A stretch of 40,773 nucleotides of DNA, taken from an uncultured Caryophanales bacterium (lineage in GTDB: Bacteria > Bacillota_I > Bacilli_A > RF39 > UBA660). Below are positions 40,703 through 40,773 of this stretch, piece by piece. The notes below the pieces were generated by a model. The model had not been told where the DNA came from. It made no database searches and was given only the letters and a program-made list of their open reading frames with translations. How positions within the stretch are numbered: the first letter of the stretch is position 1; each line of letters opens with the position of its first letter. The stretch is taken from the NCBI GenBank assembly GCA_949948745.1, contig CATLHA010000010.1, positions 1 to 40,773 on the forward strand, in the 5' to 3' direction. Both the position numbers and the translations under genes were made by a program.

Positions 40703-40720
40703 TTGATAAATAGAGAGGGG

Positions 40721-40773
40721 TTAGTCTTCCTTATTATAAAAAATCTTTTTAAATTCTATTGGTGTAAGATATT
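40721..40773 (-). CDS. IS3-family transposase OrfB, C-terminal end only (runs off the window)
   Basis: On the - strand the last 16 codons read YLTPIEFKKIFYNKED and then stop (TAA, complement of 40721-40723). The L(S/T)PIEF(K/R) ending is the usual C-terminus of IS3/IS150-group OrfB transposases. The rest of the gene lies beyond the right edge, so completeness cannot be judged. Confidence 0.65.
   Translation of the reverse strand, partial: YLTPIEFKKIFYNKED

Overview
The window is a very AT-rich chromosomal segment of an anaerobic Gram-positive bacterium. It is most like an uncultured gut Bacilli/RF39-type or Erysipelotrichales-type Firmicute; this assignment is an inference. TGA is used as a normal stop (for example at 12298 and 14836), so this is not the Mycoplasma code. 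Anaerobic life is indicated by a class III ribonucleotide reductase (nrdD/nrdG), rubrerythrin and radical SAM enzymes. A single-membrane envelope is indicated by LysM, 3D-domain, undecaprenol-kinase-type and PAP2 proteins. Nearly every gene is on the + strand. The exceptions are tRNA-Cys, an IS30-type transposase and an IS3-type transposase tail at the right edge. Many genes end in a hairpin plus T-run that begins inside or right at the stop codon.

Layout. 1-822: 3' part of a BspA-like surface protein. 935-6624: small housekeeping and envelope genes (YlmH-like S4 protein, secreted thermonuclease, membrane thioredoxin-like protein, PH-domain protein, triple LysM protein, ASCH-NUDIX fusion). 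6696-9873: an 885-aa orphan protein and a GNAT. 10019-14836: a three-gene operon of MoxR-like AAA+ ATPase, acidic linker plus VWA-like protein, and stand-alone HExxH metallopeptidase. 14837-15324: tRNA-Cys with a duplicated 3' end, probably the scar of an integrated element. 15325-18408: UV damage endonuclease, a Ppx/GppA-like ASKHA protein, and an adenylosuccinate-synthetase homologue that lacks the catalytic aspartate (PurZ-like). 18518-25761: rubrerythrin, 3D-domain protein, secreted beta-sandwich-type protein, two-TM acidic protein, nitroreductase, Tex, GNAT. 26147-30150: nrdD, a 57-aa separate glycyl-radical tail, nrdG, folD. 30173-31973: PAP2, DgkA, membrane-anchored protein. 32060-35686: two tandem paralogues combining pentapeptide-like repeats with a radical SAM domain. 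35719-37463: IS30-type element. 37607-40507: zinc-ribbon protein and a fused ABC transporter. 40721-40773: start of an IS3-type element.

The best candidates for undescribed biology are four: (1) the split NrdD, in which the glycyl-radical loop is its own gene; (2) the PurA/PurZ-like enzyme with Ser in place of the catalytic Asp; (3) the MoxR-VWA-peptidase operon; (4) the tandem pentapeptide-radical SAM pair. All functions are read from motifs by eye; no database search was possible.
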